In this document: in pieces, positions 27,486-35,703 of the stretch
Numbering within the stretch: the first letter of the stretch is position 1
Layout of the letters: each line of letters opens with the position of its first letter
Source: Candidatus Pacearchaeota archaeon
GTDB lineage: Archaea > Nanobdellota > Nanobdellia > Pacearchaeales > GW2011-AR1
Length of the DNA: 43,329 bases
NCBI GenBank assembly: GCA_017609915.1
Contig: JAFCDA010000006.1
Span: forward strand, 1 to 43,329
Direction of reading: 5' to 3'
Notes under the pieces: generated by a model
What the model was told of the DNA's origin: nothing
Databases searched by the model: none
Seen by the model: only the letters and a program-made list of their open reading frames with translations
Translations under genes and position numbers: made by a program

Positions 27486-28040
27486 TCACTTCAAACTTCC
27501 TGCTATTGTTGCACCTAATGATGATGGAAAAGCAACAATTATTGTTCTTTTAAATGATAAAAGAATATTAGAACTCCAAGGAGCTTTTTGTATTATAAAT
27601 AATATTAAAGCTACAACAATAAAAGAAACAATATAAATTGAACTAACTCTTTTTACAAGATCATACCAATAAACCTTTTGAACTCTTTTCTTAAAATACC
27701 TATAAGCAAAAAGTGTAACAAAAAAGATAGACATAAAAAAGATAATAAATATATTCCATAAAGGTAATGTTTCCCCAAGTCTCCAAGTTTCTTCTGTAAA
27801 ACCAATAGGAATTGCAAGTATTGTTGCACCAACTATTGCCTGCAATACATTTCTTAATCCAAATTTAGTTTTTGCAGGTTCCATTAATTTGCCAAAAGGC
27901 TGAGCTTTTTGTAATCTATTTTCTGCTAATTTAATTTTAGAAATCTTATGTATTTGAGGTTTTTTATGAACTTGATGTTTTACAACAGGTTTTATAATAG
28001 GTTTCACCTTATGATTCACACTCTTTTTCTTATCTATCAT
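27486..28040 (-). CDS. hypothetical multi-TM protein
   Basis: Basic N-terminus then about four hydrophobic segments. Confidence 0.65.
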   Translation of the reverse strand: MIDKKKSVNHKVKPIIKPVVKHQVHKKPQIHKISKIKLAENRLQKAQPFGKLMEPAKTKFGLRNVLQAIVGATILAIPIGFTEETWRLGETLPLWNIFIIFFMSIFFVTLFAYRYFKKRVQKVYWYDLVKRVSSIYIVSFIVVALILFIIQKAPWSSNILLSFKRTIIVAFPSSLGATIAGSLK

Positions 28041-28070
28041 ATTTTATCCAAGAAAAACAGTTATTTAAAT

Positions 28071-28316
28071 TTAATCAAACCAGCTTAATTTCTTTTTTCT
28101 TGGTAATTGCTTTATTGCATATTCACATTTACATGCAGTAGATTTATCTTTACACTGCTTAGCTCGAACAAGTTTTTTAAAACCCTTTTTACAAACATAT
28201 TTACTTCCCTTTCCTGTCGCATGCACATTCATTCTAGAATCAATATCATTTGTAACTCCAGTATAAAATGAACCATCTTGACATTCAAGAATATATACAT
28301 ACCATTTTTTTGCCAT
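28071..28316 (-). CDS. GIY-YIG nuclease domain protein
   Basis: WYVYILECQDGSFYTGVTNDIDSRMNVHATGKGSKYV. Confidence 0.88.
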   Translation of the reverse strand: MAKKWYVYILECQDGSFYTGVTNDIDSRMNVHATGKGSKYVCKKGFKKLVRAKQCKDKSTACKCEYAIKQLPRKKKLSWFD

Positions 28317-28324
28317 GTCCAAAA

Positions 28325-28397
28325 TGCCCCTGCCGAGATTTGAACTCGGGTCGCCGGAATGAGAATCCGGAATGCTTGGCCACTACACTACAGGGGC
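28325..28397 (-). tRNA. tRNA-Glu (CTC)
   Basis: Acceptor GCCCCTG/CAGGGGC, anticodon arm CCGGA-TTCTCAT-TCCGG, T arm CCGAG-TTCAAAT-CTCGG. Confidence 0.95.
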
Positions 28398-28513
28398 TTA
28401 ACCAATCTAATTTCTTTTACTTATAAATACTTTCTTTTCTAAAGAAAAAATTTATTATTTATAAAATTAACTTAAAAATAAATTCCAACTAAACAAGGTT
28501 TTTAAAATCAATT

Positions 28514-28765
28514 TTACGCTTTAAAAACCTTATAACCTTTTCGAACTTTCTTTTTAACTTTTATTCCTATTTCATCGCCTTTCTTAGCCTTATCTACTTT
28601 TTCTCTTTGTATCTGCATACTTTTAACTGGTTGTTCAAAATCAACTTCTCCACCAGTAATTTTCACTGTATCTCCAACCTTTAATGGAGCTTTCAGCTTA
28701 ATTGCTGCAACCTTAACATGGTCAAAATAGTTCGAAACAGTTCCTATTTGTTTATTTTTTACCAT
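28514..28765 (-). CDS. translation elongation factor-like (EF-Tu domain 2-like) protein
   Basis: IGTVSNYFDHVKVAAIKLKAPLKVGDTVKITG...QIQREKVDKAKKGDEIGIKV. Confidence 0.8.
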   Translation of the reverse strand: MVKNKQIGTVSNYFDHVKVAAIKLKAPLKVGDTVKITGGEVDFEQPVKSMQIQREKVDKAKKGDEIGIKVKKKVRKGYKVFKA

Positions 28766-28806
28766 GTTTAATATAAGGAAGAAGCATATTTAAGGTTTAT
28801 GGAAAA

Positions 28807-28879
28807 TAGCCCCACCAGGATTCGAACCTGGGTCCTTTGGCCCAGAACCAAAAATACTTGACCACTATACTATGGGGCT
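28807..28879 (-). tRNA. tRNA-Gln (CTG)
   Basis: Acceptor AGCCCCA/TGGGGCT, anticodon arm TTTGG-TTCTGGG-CCAAA, T arm CCAGG-TTCGAAT-CCTGG. Confidence 0.93.
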
Positions 28880-28937
28880 ATAACCTAAATTTCCTTAGAA
28901 TTATTTACTTATAAATTTATTTAATTATAAAAACAAA

Positions 28938-29393
28938 TTAACCTCTTCCTTCATATCCTTCAAACATACATAAAACTTCTAAGGGCCCATTTCCATTATT
29001 AACTACCCTATGCCAAACATTAGCAGGGATTGTCATAACATCTCCTTCTTTCATTTCATATCTATCCTCATTTAAAAGTAAATCCCCTTCTCCTGTTACA
29101 AATATATAAATTTCTTCTTCAGGATGCTTATGTCCTGTTGTCATTTTATATTCTTCATTAACTTTTCCAGGAAAAAGCTCTGTTACAGAAAGAATACTTT
29201 TTTTCAATCCAGTAACTTTCTCACCTAAATCATAAAGAACATAATTCTCATCATTTTCATAACCAGAAATATTTAAGTAGATATTATCCCCTTCTTTATC
29301 AACCATATCCTTAACCAATTTAATTCTCTTATTGGCTTTCTTTTCAAATTCTCTCAAATCAAAAATATTAAATTTAAAGGGTCTTTGTTCCAT
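28938..29393 (-). CDS. cupin-fold protein, possibly glucose-6-phosphate isomerase-like
   Basis: TTGHKHPEEEIYIFVTGEGDLLLNEDRYEMKEGDVMTIPANVWHRVVN. Confidence 0.8.
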   Translation of the reverse strand: MEQRPFKFNIFDLREFEKKANKRIKLVKDMVDKEGDNIYLNISGYENDENYVLYDLGEKVTGLKKSILSVTELFPGKVNEEYKMTTGHKHPEEEIYIFVTGEGDLLLNEDRYEMKEGDVMTIPANVWHRVVNNGNGPLEVLCMFEGYEGRG

Positions 29394-29447
29394 TTAATAA
29401 TTTAAAACTCTATTTTATTTAAACATTCATTTAATCTAAAATATAAT

Positions 29448-30446
29448 TCAATACTCCATCTCAATCCTTAATTCCATTAAACAAAAAACAAACTTACTTA
29501 TCTGCATTAAATGTCCCCTTATACTATTAGAATCTTTATTTCCAGACTCTTTCCATTTAAAATGATCATTATAAATTTTAAAATCATTTTCTCCAAACTT
29601 AATTGCCATTTCTCGATTAAATTTATAAAACAAATGATAATACATTTCAAAATGTTCTTTAATTGTTTTAGCAAAGTCTAAAATTTCATCTACATTTTTT
29701 TTAGATTTTGCTAGATGATTCCCTATATACTTAAACTCGTCACTTAATAATTCTAATAAAAATAAAGTAGAAAACATAACTGGTTTATTTTTCTGAAAAC
29801 TTGAATCATTTATTTTACTATTAATTCTGCAGCAATAATCTATAAATCTATCTATATTAGTATCCATTGCATGTAAGGTTTTACAAATACTTATATCCCC
29901 AATCTTATTTTTCTCAATTAAACTAATAATTTTATCAAATAATTCTAAGATTAATAAAAAAATTCTTCTTAAAGAATTATCAAATTCTTTACTAGTTAAT
30001 TCTCCCATCTCCCTAATAGTACAATAGTTCTCACCATGATCTATTATTTCTAATCCTATAAATCTATTTACTAATCCTCCAATCATATCTAAAACAGGCT
30101 TTTTAATAGGTTTTTCTCCCATTCTTGAATATTCAAACTGAGAAGCATAATAATTATAAGCATCTTCATATCCTACTTTATTAGGATCGTATATTAATTT
30201 AATCTCATTATAACCTTCCCTATAAGCAGACTGAAAAAATCTCCATAACATAGGAACACTAAATCCTGTTATATCTATTACAGTACTTTTATGTTTTCCA
30301 TTTTGTTTTCCACCAATAATTAAACTACCAGAACTCTCATTAACTTCTAATTCATCTCCAGGTTTAATATTTAATTTTTTAACCCACTCTGAAGGTAAAG
30401 TCATTGTCAAGGTATTATGCCCTTGTTTAATGATTCTTCGTTTCAT
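29448..30446 (-). CDS. AbrB/SpoVT-like DNA-binding domain with PhoU-like C-terminal region
   Basis: MKRRIIKQGHNTLTMTLPSEWVKKLNIKPGDELEVNESSGSLII then helical PhoU-like region. Confidence 0.75.
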   Translation of the reverse strand: MKRRIIKQGHNTLTMTLPSEWVKKLNIKPGDELEVNESSGSLIIGGKQNGKHKSTVIDITGFSVPMLWRFFQSAYREGYNEIKLIYDPNKVGYEDAYNYYASQFEYSRMGEKPIKKPVLDMIGGLVNRFIGLEIIDHGENYCTIREMGELTSKEFDNSLRRIFLLILELFDKIISLIEKNKIGDISICKTLHAMDTNIDRFIDYCCRINSKINDSSFQKNKPVMFSTLFLLELLSDEFKYIGNHLAKSKKNVDEILDFAKTIKEHFEMYYHLFYKFNREMAIKFGENDFKIYNDHFKWKESGNKDSNSIRGHLMQISKFVFCLMELRIEMEY

Positions 30447-30541
30447 TTTCTTATAAATACCAAGATAAGATATATTTAAAGCTTTCTCAATATATACAAT
30501 AGTGAAAATATAGTAATATATATCCTATAGGGGAGAATATC

Positions 30542-30575
30542 TTATATAAGAAATATATTGACAATTAATAAATTT
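30542..30575 (+). promoter_or_regulatory. shared promoter motif, copy 1
   Basis: TTATATAAGAAATATATTGACAATTAATAAATT. Confidence 0.55.
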
Positions 30576-30595
30576 TAAGTTTCTTTTTTATAAAC

Positions 30596-31723
30596 ATGGT
30601 TATTTTATATAAAGAAAAAGCAGTTTTTTGCGAGGAGAATTCTGAGAGAATAAAAAATATAATAAAATCTAGAAGAGACCCTAAAAAATTAGCAATAATT
30701 TCTCCATCATTTATTTCAATGGACCTTACATGGGGATGTAATTACAATTGTCTTGGTTGTTTAGAAGAATGTGTAAATAAAGAGAATAATAACCTACCTT
30801 TAGAAATTATTGAGGATATATTCACTTATAGTAACAAGCATAAAATAAGGGGTATAATGGTAATTGGAGGGGAGCCTTTTTTATATGAAAAAGGCATTAA
30901 AAAAACTTTAGAAAAAAGTATAGAATATCAAATTCCTTTAAAAATAGTAACTAATGGAAGCCACTTAGGGAAAAATCTTGATTTAATAATTAATGCATTT
31001 CAAATACCTAGTTCTAGATTAAGAGTATCAATAAATTCTAATATAGAAAATTACAAGAAACAAATAGGAAATAAAAATAACTTAAAAAAGATATTAAAAG
31101 ATATTAAAAATATAACTTCAAAAGGGATCCCTTTAGTTATTTCAACAGTTGTCTTTCCTGAAGAATCAATAAAAGATAAAACAATTCCAAATGTAGATCA
31201 AATTAAAGAGATAATTAAATATTGTCAAAAATCAGGTGTTAAAGAATATATCCTTCTTCCTGCAAGAGACCCTAAAACTAAAAAAAGATATCATAGGAGT
31301 AAAAGAGATAAGGATAAATTATGGGAAATAAGAAGAAACAAATATGAAAATTTAAGAATAAAAATGGATGATATTTTATGTGTTGGAAAAACTCCAGTTA
31401 AAAATAAAAACTTTTTTTGTTGTCCTTCAAGTTTTTTAACAACACTAATAGGGCCGAATAAAAAAATATATAAATGTACTGATAGTAGGGGGAAAGAATC
31501 AATGGTTATAGGAAAAATAGAAAAACCAGGAGATTTTGAAAAATTCTGGCATTCTGAAGAAAGAGTAAAAAAACAACTAAAAACAAAGTGTCCTAATGGG
31601 GGGTGTGGAAGAGGTAAAATAAATTCAATCATGAATAGTTCTTGTGAAACTTTTATGAAGTACAATATAGATTTAAGTGATTATCTAATTCAGAAACAAG
31701 AAGAAAAAGCTATATTCATATAA
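30596..31723 (+). CDS. radical SAM protein with C-terminal Cys-rich (SPASM-like) region
   Basis: LTWGCNYNCLGCLEEC; CCPSS...YKCTDSRG...CPNGGCGRG...SSCETF. Confidence 0.85.
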   Translation: MVILYKEKAVFCEENSERIKNIIKSRRDPKKLAIISPSFISMDLTWGCNYNCLGCLEECVNKENNNLPLEIIEDIFTYSNKHKIRGIMVIGGEPFLYEKGIKKTLEKSIEYQIPLKIVTNGSHLGKNLDLIINAFQIPSSRLRVSINSNIENYKKQIGNKNNLKKILKDIKNITSKGIPLVISTVVFPEESIKDKTIPNVDQIKEIIKYCQKSGVKEYILLPARDPKTKKRYHRSKRDKDKLWEIRRNKYENLRIKMDDILCVGKTPVKNKNFFCCPSSFLTTLIGPNKKIYKCTDSRGKESMVIGKIEKPGDFEKFWHSEERVKKQLKTKCPNGGCGRGKINSIMNSSCETFMKYNIDLSDYLIQKQEEKAIFI

Positions 31724-31798
31724 TCTTCATATTATTCTAAAAATCACTATATTGTATATTCTAAGCGGTAACAAATATCCTCCCAATTCTCAAATATA

Positions 31799-31831
31799 TT
31801 ATATAAAAAAAATATTGACAATGAATATATT
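31799..31831 (+). promoter_or_regulatory. shared promoter motif, copy 2
   Basis: TTATATAAAAAAAATATTGACAATGAATATATT; 29/33 identical to copy 1. Confidence 0.55.
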
Positions 31832-31874
31832 CTCAGATGTATTTTATATGATAATTAAATAAATTGGAGGAAAA

Positions 31875-32066
31875 ATGGAAATTTACAAGACAATAAAAAG
31901 AATTGCTTCAAACACCCCAAAGATTGCGGCAATCGGTCTTTTTATGGCAATACCTTACGTCTGTGAAAGTTGTGGTTACTCTGGAAAAAAAGTAAGTGCT
32001 TCAGAAATAATACCAAGAACATCCCAAATACAAACAGAAACTCTTGAAGCAGTTTTAGAAAAATAA
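31875..32066 (+). CDS. small peptide (63 aa), candidate radical SAM substrate
   Basis: SD-like GGAGG at 31866-31870; MEIYKTIKRIASNTPKIAAIGLFMAIPYVCESCGYSGKKVSASEIIPRTSQIQTETLEAVLEK. Confidence 0.65.
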   Translation: MEIYKTIKRIASNTPKIAAIGLFMAIPYVCESCGYSGKKVSASEIIPRTSQIQTETLEAVLEK

Positions 32067-32081
32067 ATTTTTTTATAAAAA

Positions 32082-33173
32082 ATGAAACAAATAAACTCAG
32101 CAATAGCTTTAGAAAATCCTAAAATAAATTTAACAAAAAATCAAAAAAGATTTCAAAAATTCTTAAATAGAGGAACTCCTCCTTATGAAAAGATTCTTTT
32201 AAAATATCATGAAAAAAGAATTTTAGCAATTTTAAAAGGAGAAATCATCCCACCTCAAGAATTAGAAATACAACCTTCTTCTAAATGCAACCTAAAATGC
32301 ACTCATTGTTTTGGAAAAACTTTAACAAATAAAAATCTTGAAAATAAAATAGGAGAAAAAGAAATGGAAATTCTAGCAGAAAGAATAAATAACTATAAAG
32401 AAGGAGATTTTGAAATAGAATCTGTTAAATTTTGTGGAACCACTGGTGAACCTTTAATAAATCCTGCAATGATTCATGGAATAAATCTTTTCAAAGATCT
32501 TGGAAAAAATATTGTTGTTTTTACAAATGGATTATATTTAGATAAATTCTATCAAGGAAAAAAATACTCAGACATAAACCGGTTAAATGTAAGTTTAGAT
32601 GCAGGTTCAGAAAGAACTTTTATGAATTTAAAAGGAAGAGTTGGATTTAGCAGGACAGTAAAAAGCTTAGGAGAATTAATTGAAAAAAGAAATGGAAAAC
32701 TAAAAGTAAATGTAAGTTATGTTATTAGTGAAAAAAATACAAAAGAAATAGTTAAAACAACAAAATTAATGGATGATTTAGGAGTAGATGAAATTAGATT
32801 TAGAGTTGATATAACTAATCCAGAAAAAATACATGCTCTTTCAGGTTTAATAATTTCTGAACTAAATAAAGCAAAAGATTATTCAAAAAAACATATTAAA
32901 GTAGCTTCAGTATATTCTCCAAATGAAATAAAAGAAGATTCTATATTTCATTCTCATGGAAAAAGATGTTTTACCCAACATTTATGGGCTTGTGTTGGTC
33001 CGGATTGTAATCTATATGCTTGTGGGCATAGAACATATCATGGAATAGAATCTTATGGAAGTTTATTAGATAATTCTTTCAAAGAATTATGGACAAGTGA
33101 AAAAAGATTAGCAAACTTAAAAAATCTCCCAATGACTTTTCTTGATAGCATAAAAAATGGAAAAAACAATTAA
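32082..33173 (+). CDS. radical SAM protein with C-terminal Cys cluster
   Basis: IQPSSKCNLKCTHCFG; KRCFTQHLWACVGPDCNLYACGH. Confidence 0.87.
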   Translation: MKQINSAIALENPKINLTKNQKRFQKFLNRGTPPYEKILLKYHEKRILAILKGEIIPPQELEIQPSSKCNLKCTHCFGKTLTNKNLENKIGEKEMEILAERINNYKEGDFEIESVKFCGTTGEPLINPAMIHGINLFKDLGKNIVVFTNGLYLDKFYQGKKYSDINRLNVSLDAGSERTFMNLKGRVGFSRTVKSLGELIEKRNGKLKVNVSYVISEKNTKEIVKTTKLMDDLGVDEIRFRVDITNPEKIHALSGLIISELNKAKDYSKKHIKVASVYSPNEIKEDSIFHSHGKRCFTQHLWACVGPDCNLYACGHRTYHGIESYGSLLDNSFKELWTSEKRLANLKNLPMTFLDSIKNGKNN

Positions 33174-33704
33174 ATGGAAAAGCCAAAATTAAAACCAGGA
33201 CAAAAAGAATTTTCAATTTTATTAATACCAAAAGGAAAAACCTATAATGAACTTTCTTCATTAATAATAAGATTAAGTAATAAATATAATACTCCTATGT
33301 TTGAACCACACGTCACATTAATTGGTGGGTTTGATATAAGTAAAAAAGAGGCAATTTCTAAAACAAACAAGATAGCAGAAAATCTTAAACCATATTCAAT
33401 AAGAATCAATAATCCAATTTATCTTCATGAATATTACAAAAGCCTTTTTCTAAAAACAGAAAAAACAAAAGAAGTTCTAAAAGCCCATCTTTTAGCTAGG
33501 AAAATTTTTAATGATAAAAGAGATTATGAATATTTTCCACATTTAAGTTTAATGTATGGAAATTCTTCTGATCAAATAAAAGAGAAAATAATTTCAGAAA
33601 TAAAATCAATCAACTTAGAATTTAAAGCAGATCAACTTCATCTTTTCTCTACAGCAAATGGACCTAAAAATTGGTATAAGATTAAAACTTATGATTTAAA
33701 TTAA
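33174..33704 (+). CDS. 2H phosphoesterase (LigT/CPDase-like)
   Basis: Two HxT/S motifs: EPHVTLIGGF and FPHLSLMYG. Confidence 0.8.
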   Translation: MEKPKLKPGQKEFSILLIPKGKTYNELSSLIIRLSNKYNTPMFEPHVTLIGGFDISKKEAISKTNKIAENLKPYSIRINNPIYLHEYYKSLFLKTEKTKEVLKAHLLARKIFNDKRDYEYFPHLSLMYGNSSDQIKEKIISEIKSINLEFKADQLHLFSTANGPKNWYKIKTYDLN

Positions 33705-34045
33705 TCACCAATTAATCTCTCTATTTTAGGTTTATAAATAAGCTCTCTTAAACTCTCATAAATAAATTGTCTAGCAGAACTTTTTTTATGCTCCAAATCA
33801 CTTCCTTTAGGAAAAAATGAATAATGAGTTTTAAAACCTGATTCATTAAGTTGTCTATTTGATAAATCCCTAACACCTTCACAATATTCTCCCCCTCTTG
33901 CCATTTCATTCCAATTAACAGAAACCCCTACAGAAGTTTCAAGTTTTCCAGGCTCTGAATTATAAAAAATTATCTTATAAGGGATTTCAATTTCTCTTCC
34001 CCTTTCCCTAAATATCGCCTTTTTTTTAAACTCCCTAAACACCAT
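33701..34045 (-). CDS. hypothetical protein (114 aa)
   Basis: Complete ORF, convergent with preceding gene. Confidence 0.5.
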   Translation of the reverse strand: MVFREFKKKAIFRERGREIEIPYKIIFYNSEPGKLETSVGVSVNWNEMARGGEYCEGVRDLSNRQLNESGFKTHYSFFPKGSDLEHKKSSARQFIYESLRELIYKPKIERLIGD

Positions 34046-34093
34046 AGATAAACAATTAATTATTAATTTAAAAATATAATCCTAATAGAACTA

Positions 34094-34204
34094 TTATTTC
34101 CCTCTTCTCTGCTTTCTCTTTTTCTTAACACGTTTAAGTCTTTTTCTCTGCCATTTCCATCTCATCTGACGTTTCTTTTTCCATCTTCTACTTGAACGTT
34201 TCAT
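34094..34204 (-). CDS. very basic small protein, possible eL41-like ribosomal protein with N-terminal extension
   Basis: MKRSSRRWKKKRQMRWKWQRKRLKRVKKKRKQRRGK; C-terminal part resembles eL41; alternative start at 34165. Confidence 0.45.
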   Translation of the reverse strand: MKRSSRRWKKKRQMRWKWQRKRLKRVKKKRKQRRGK

Positions 34205-34312
34205 AAAACATGAAGAAAAATTTGCTTTATAAATGTTCTCAAAAAGATAAAATAACATCCAACCATAATAATCTTTATAAAACAAATTAGCCATAAATCA
34301 TATACTCTTAAA

Positions 34313-35335
34313 ATGGAAACCTCAAATCCCTTAAATCCAGAAAAACCATTTTCTCAAGAACCATTAAATAATAAAAATTCAGAGATTTGGACTGAAAGAT
34401 ATAGGCCTAAAAAATTTGAAGAACTTGTTGGACAAGACGATATTGTAAAAAAAGTTCAAAACCTGACAAAGGCATTAAACATTCCTCATTTACTGTTTGC
34501 CGGCCCTGCAGGAACAGGAAAATCAACTCTTGCCCTAATTATTGTAAAAGAATTATTTGGCTCTACTTGGAAAGAAAACTACTTAGAACTAAATGCCAGT
34601 GATGAAAGAGGAATTGATGTTGTAAGACAAAAAGTAAAAGATTTTGCAAGAACAAAAGCTCTTGGAAATGTCCCATTTAAAGTAATTTTTTTAGATGAAG
34701 CAGATGCTTTAACAAAAGAAGCTCAACAAGCATTAAGAAGAACAATGGAAAATTATACTTCTACTTGCAGATTTGTTATGTCTTGTAATTATTCTTCTAA
34801 AATAATTGACCCAATTCAATCAAGATGTGCTATTTTTAGATTTAAACTTTTAGAAAAAAAAGATATAGAAAAAAGATTAAGATTAATTGTAGAAAAAGAA
34901 AACCTTCAAATATCTGATCAAACAATAGAAGCCTTATATGAATCAAGTGAGGGAGATTTTAGAAGAGTTATAAATCTTCTTCAAGCATCAGCCTCAATTT
35001 CACCAACAATAACTGCAGAACTAATTAATACATTAACTTCAACAGCAAAACCTGCTGAAGTAAAAATCGTTTTAGAATATGCACTATCAGGAGATTTTCT
35101 AAAAGCAAAAGAAAAATTATTAGATGTTATGTTAAAAGAATCTGTTGCAGGAACAGATATAATTAAAGCAATTCAAAAAGAAATTTGGAACTTGCAAATA
35201 GATGATGAATTAAAAGTTAGACTTACAGAAAAAACAGGTGAAACAGAATTTAGAATGACAGAAGGCAGTGATGAATTTATCCAATTAGAATCCCTTTTAG
35301 CAAGTTTTGTGCTGGCAGGGAAAGGGTTGAGATGA
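34313..35335 (+). CDS. rfcS: replication factor C small subunit
   Basis: WTERYRPKKFEELVGQDDIV, FAGPAGTGKST, LNASDERGIDVVR, FLDEADALT. Confidence 0.96.
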   Translation: METSNPLNPEKPFSQEPLNNKNSEIWTERYRPKKFEELVGQDDIVKKVQNLTKALNIPHLLFAGPAGTGKSTLALIIVKELFGSTWKENYLELNASDERGIDVVRQKVKDFARTKALGNVPFKVIFLDEADALTKEAQQALRRTMENYTSTCRFVMSCNYSSKIIDPIQSRCAIFRFKLLEKKDIEKRLRLIVEKENLQISDQTIEALYESSEGDFRRVINLLQASASISPTITAELINTLTSTAKPAEVKIVLEYALSGDFLKAKEKLLDVMLKESVAGTDIIKAIQKEIWNLQIDDELKVRLTEKTGETEFRMTEGSDEFIQLESLLASFVLAGKGLR

Positions 35336-35667
35336 ATGACTCTTTTACTAAAAGATATTTTAAAGCAGAAGATCTTACAAGTGGAAAACCCTATAGCTTA
35401 TTAAAAAATCAGAATTTTAGACAATGGGAACAACAAACTGGATTTGGAAATTATCAAGATATTAATAAAAAGCATATGAGATTTGAACATTTAAAGTCAA
35501 AAATAAAAATTGAAGTAAAAAAAGATAATTTAGGAAATATTGAGGTAAGAATTCATAATCCATCACCTATAAATTGTAGACCCATTTTAAGGGAATTAGC
35601 AGAAGCATTAGAAATAAAAAATGGATTTTCAGTAAGAAGACGCTTTGTTCGCCCAAGTATAAAATAG
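35332..35667 (+). CDS. hypothetical protein between RFC genes (111 aa)
   Basis: Start overlaps rfcS stop; same strand as rfcL. Confidence 0.65.
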   Translation: MNDSFTKRYFKAEDLTSGKPYSLLKNQNFRQWEQQTGFGNYQDINKKHMRFEHLKSKIKIEVKKDNLGNIEVRIHNPSPINCRPILRELAEALEIKNGFSVRRRFVRPSIK

Positions 35668-35703
35668 AGTACAAAACCAATAAATTATTATAAATAATCT
35701 AAA

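Noticed and set aside
34094-34294. Full 66-aa track ORF
   Set aside because: N-terminal 30 residues overlap a probable promoter/spacer; the basic C-terminal part is the likely gene.
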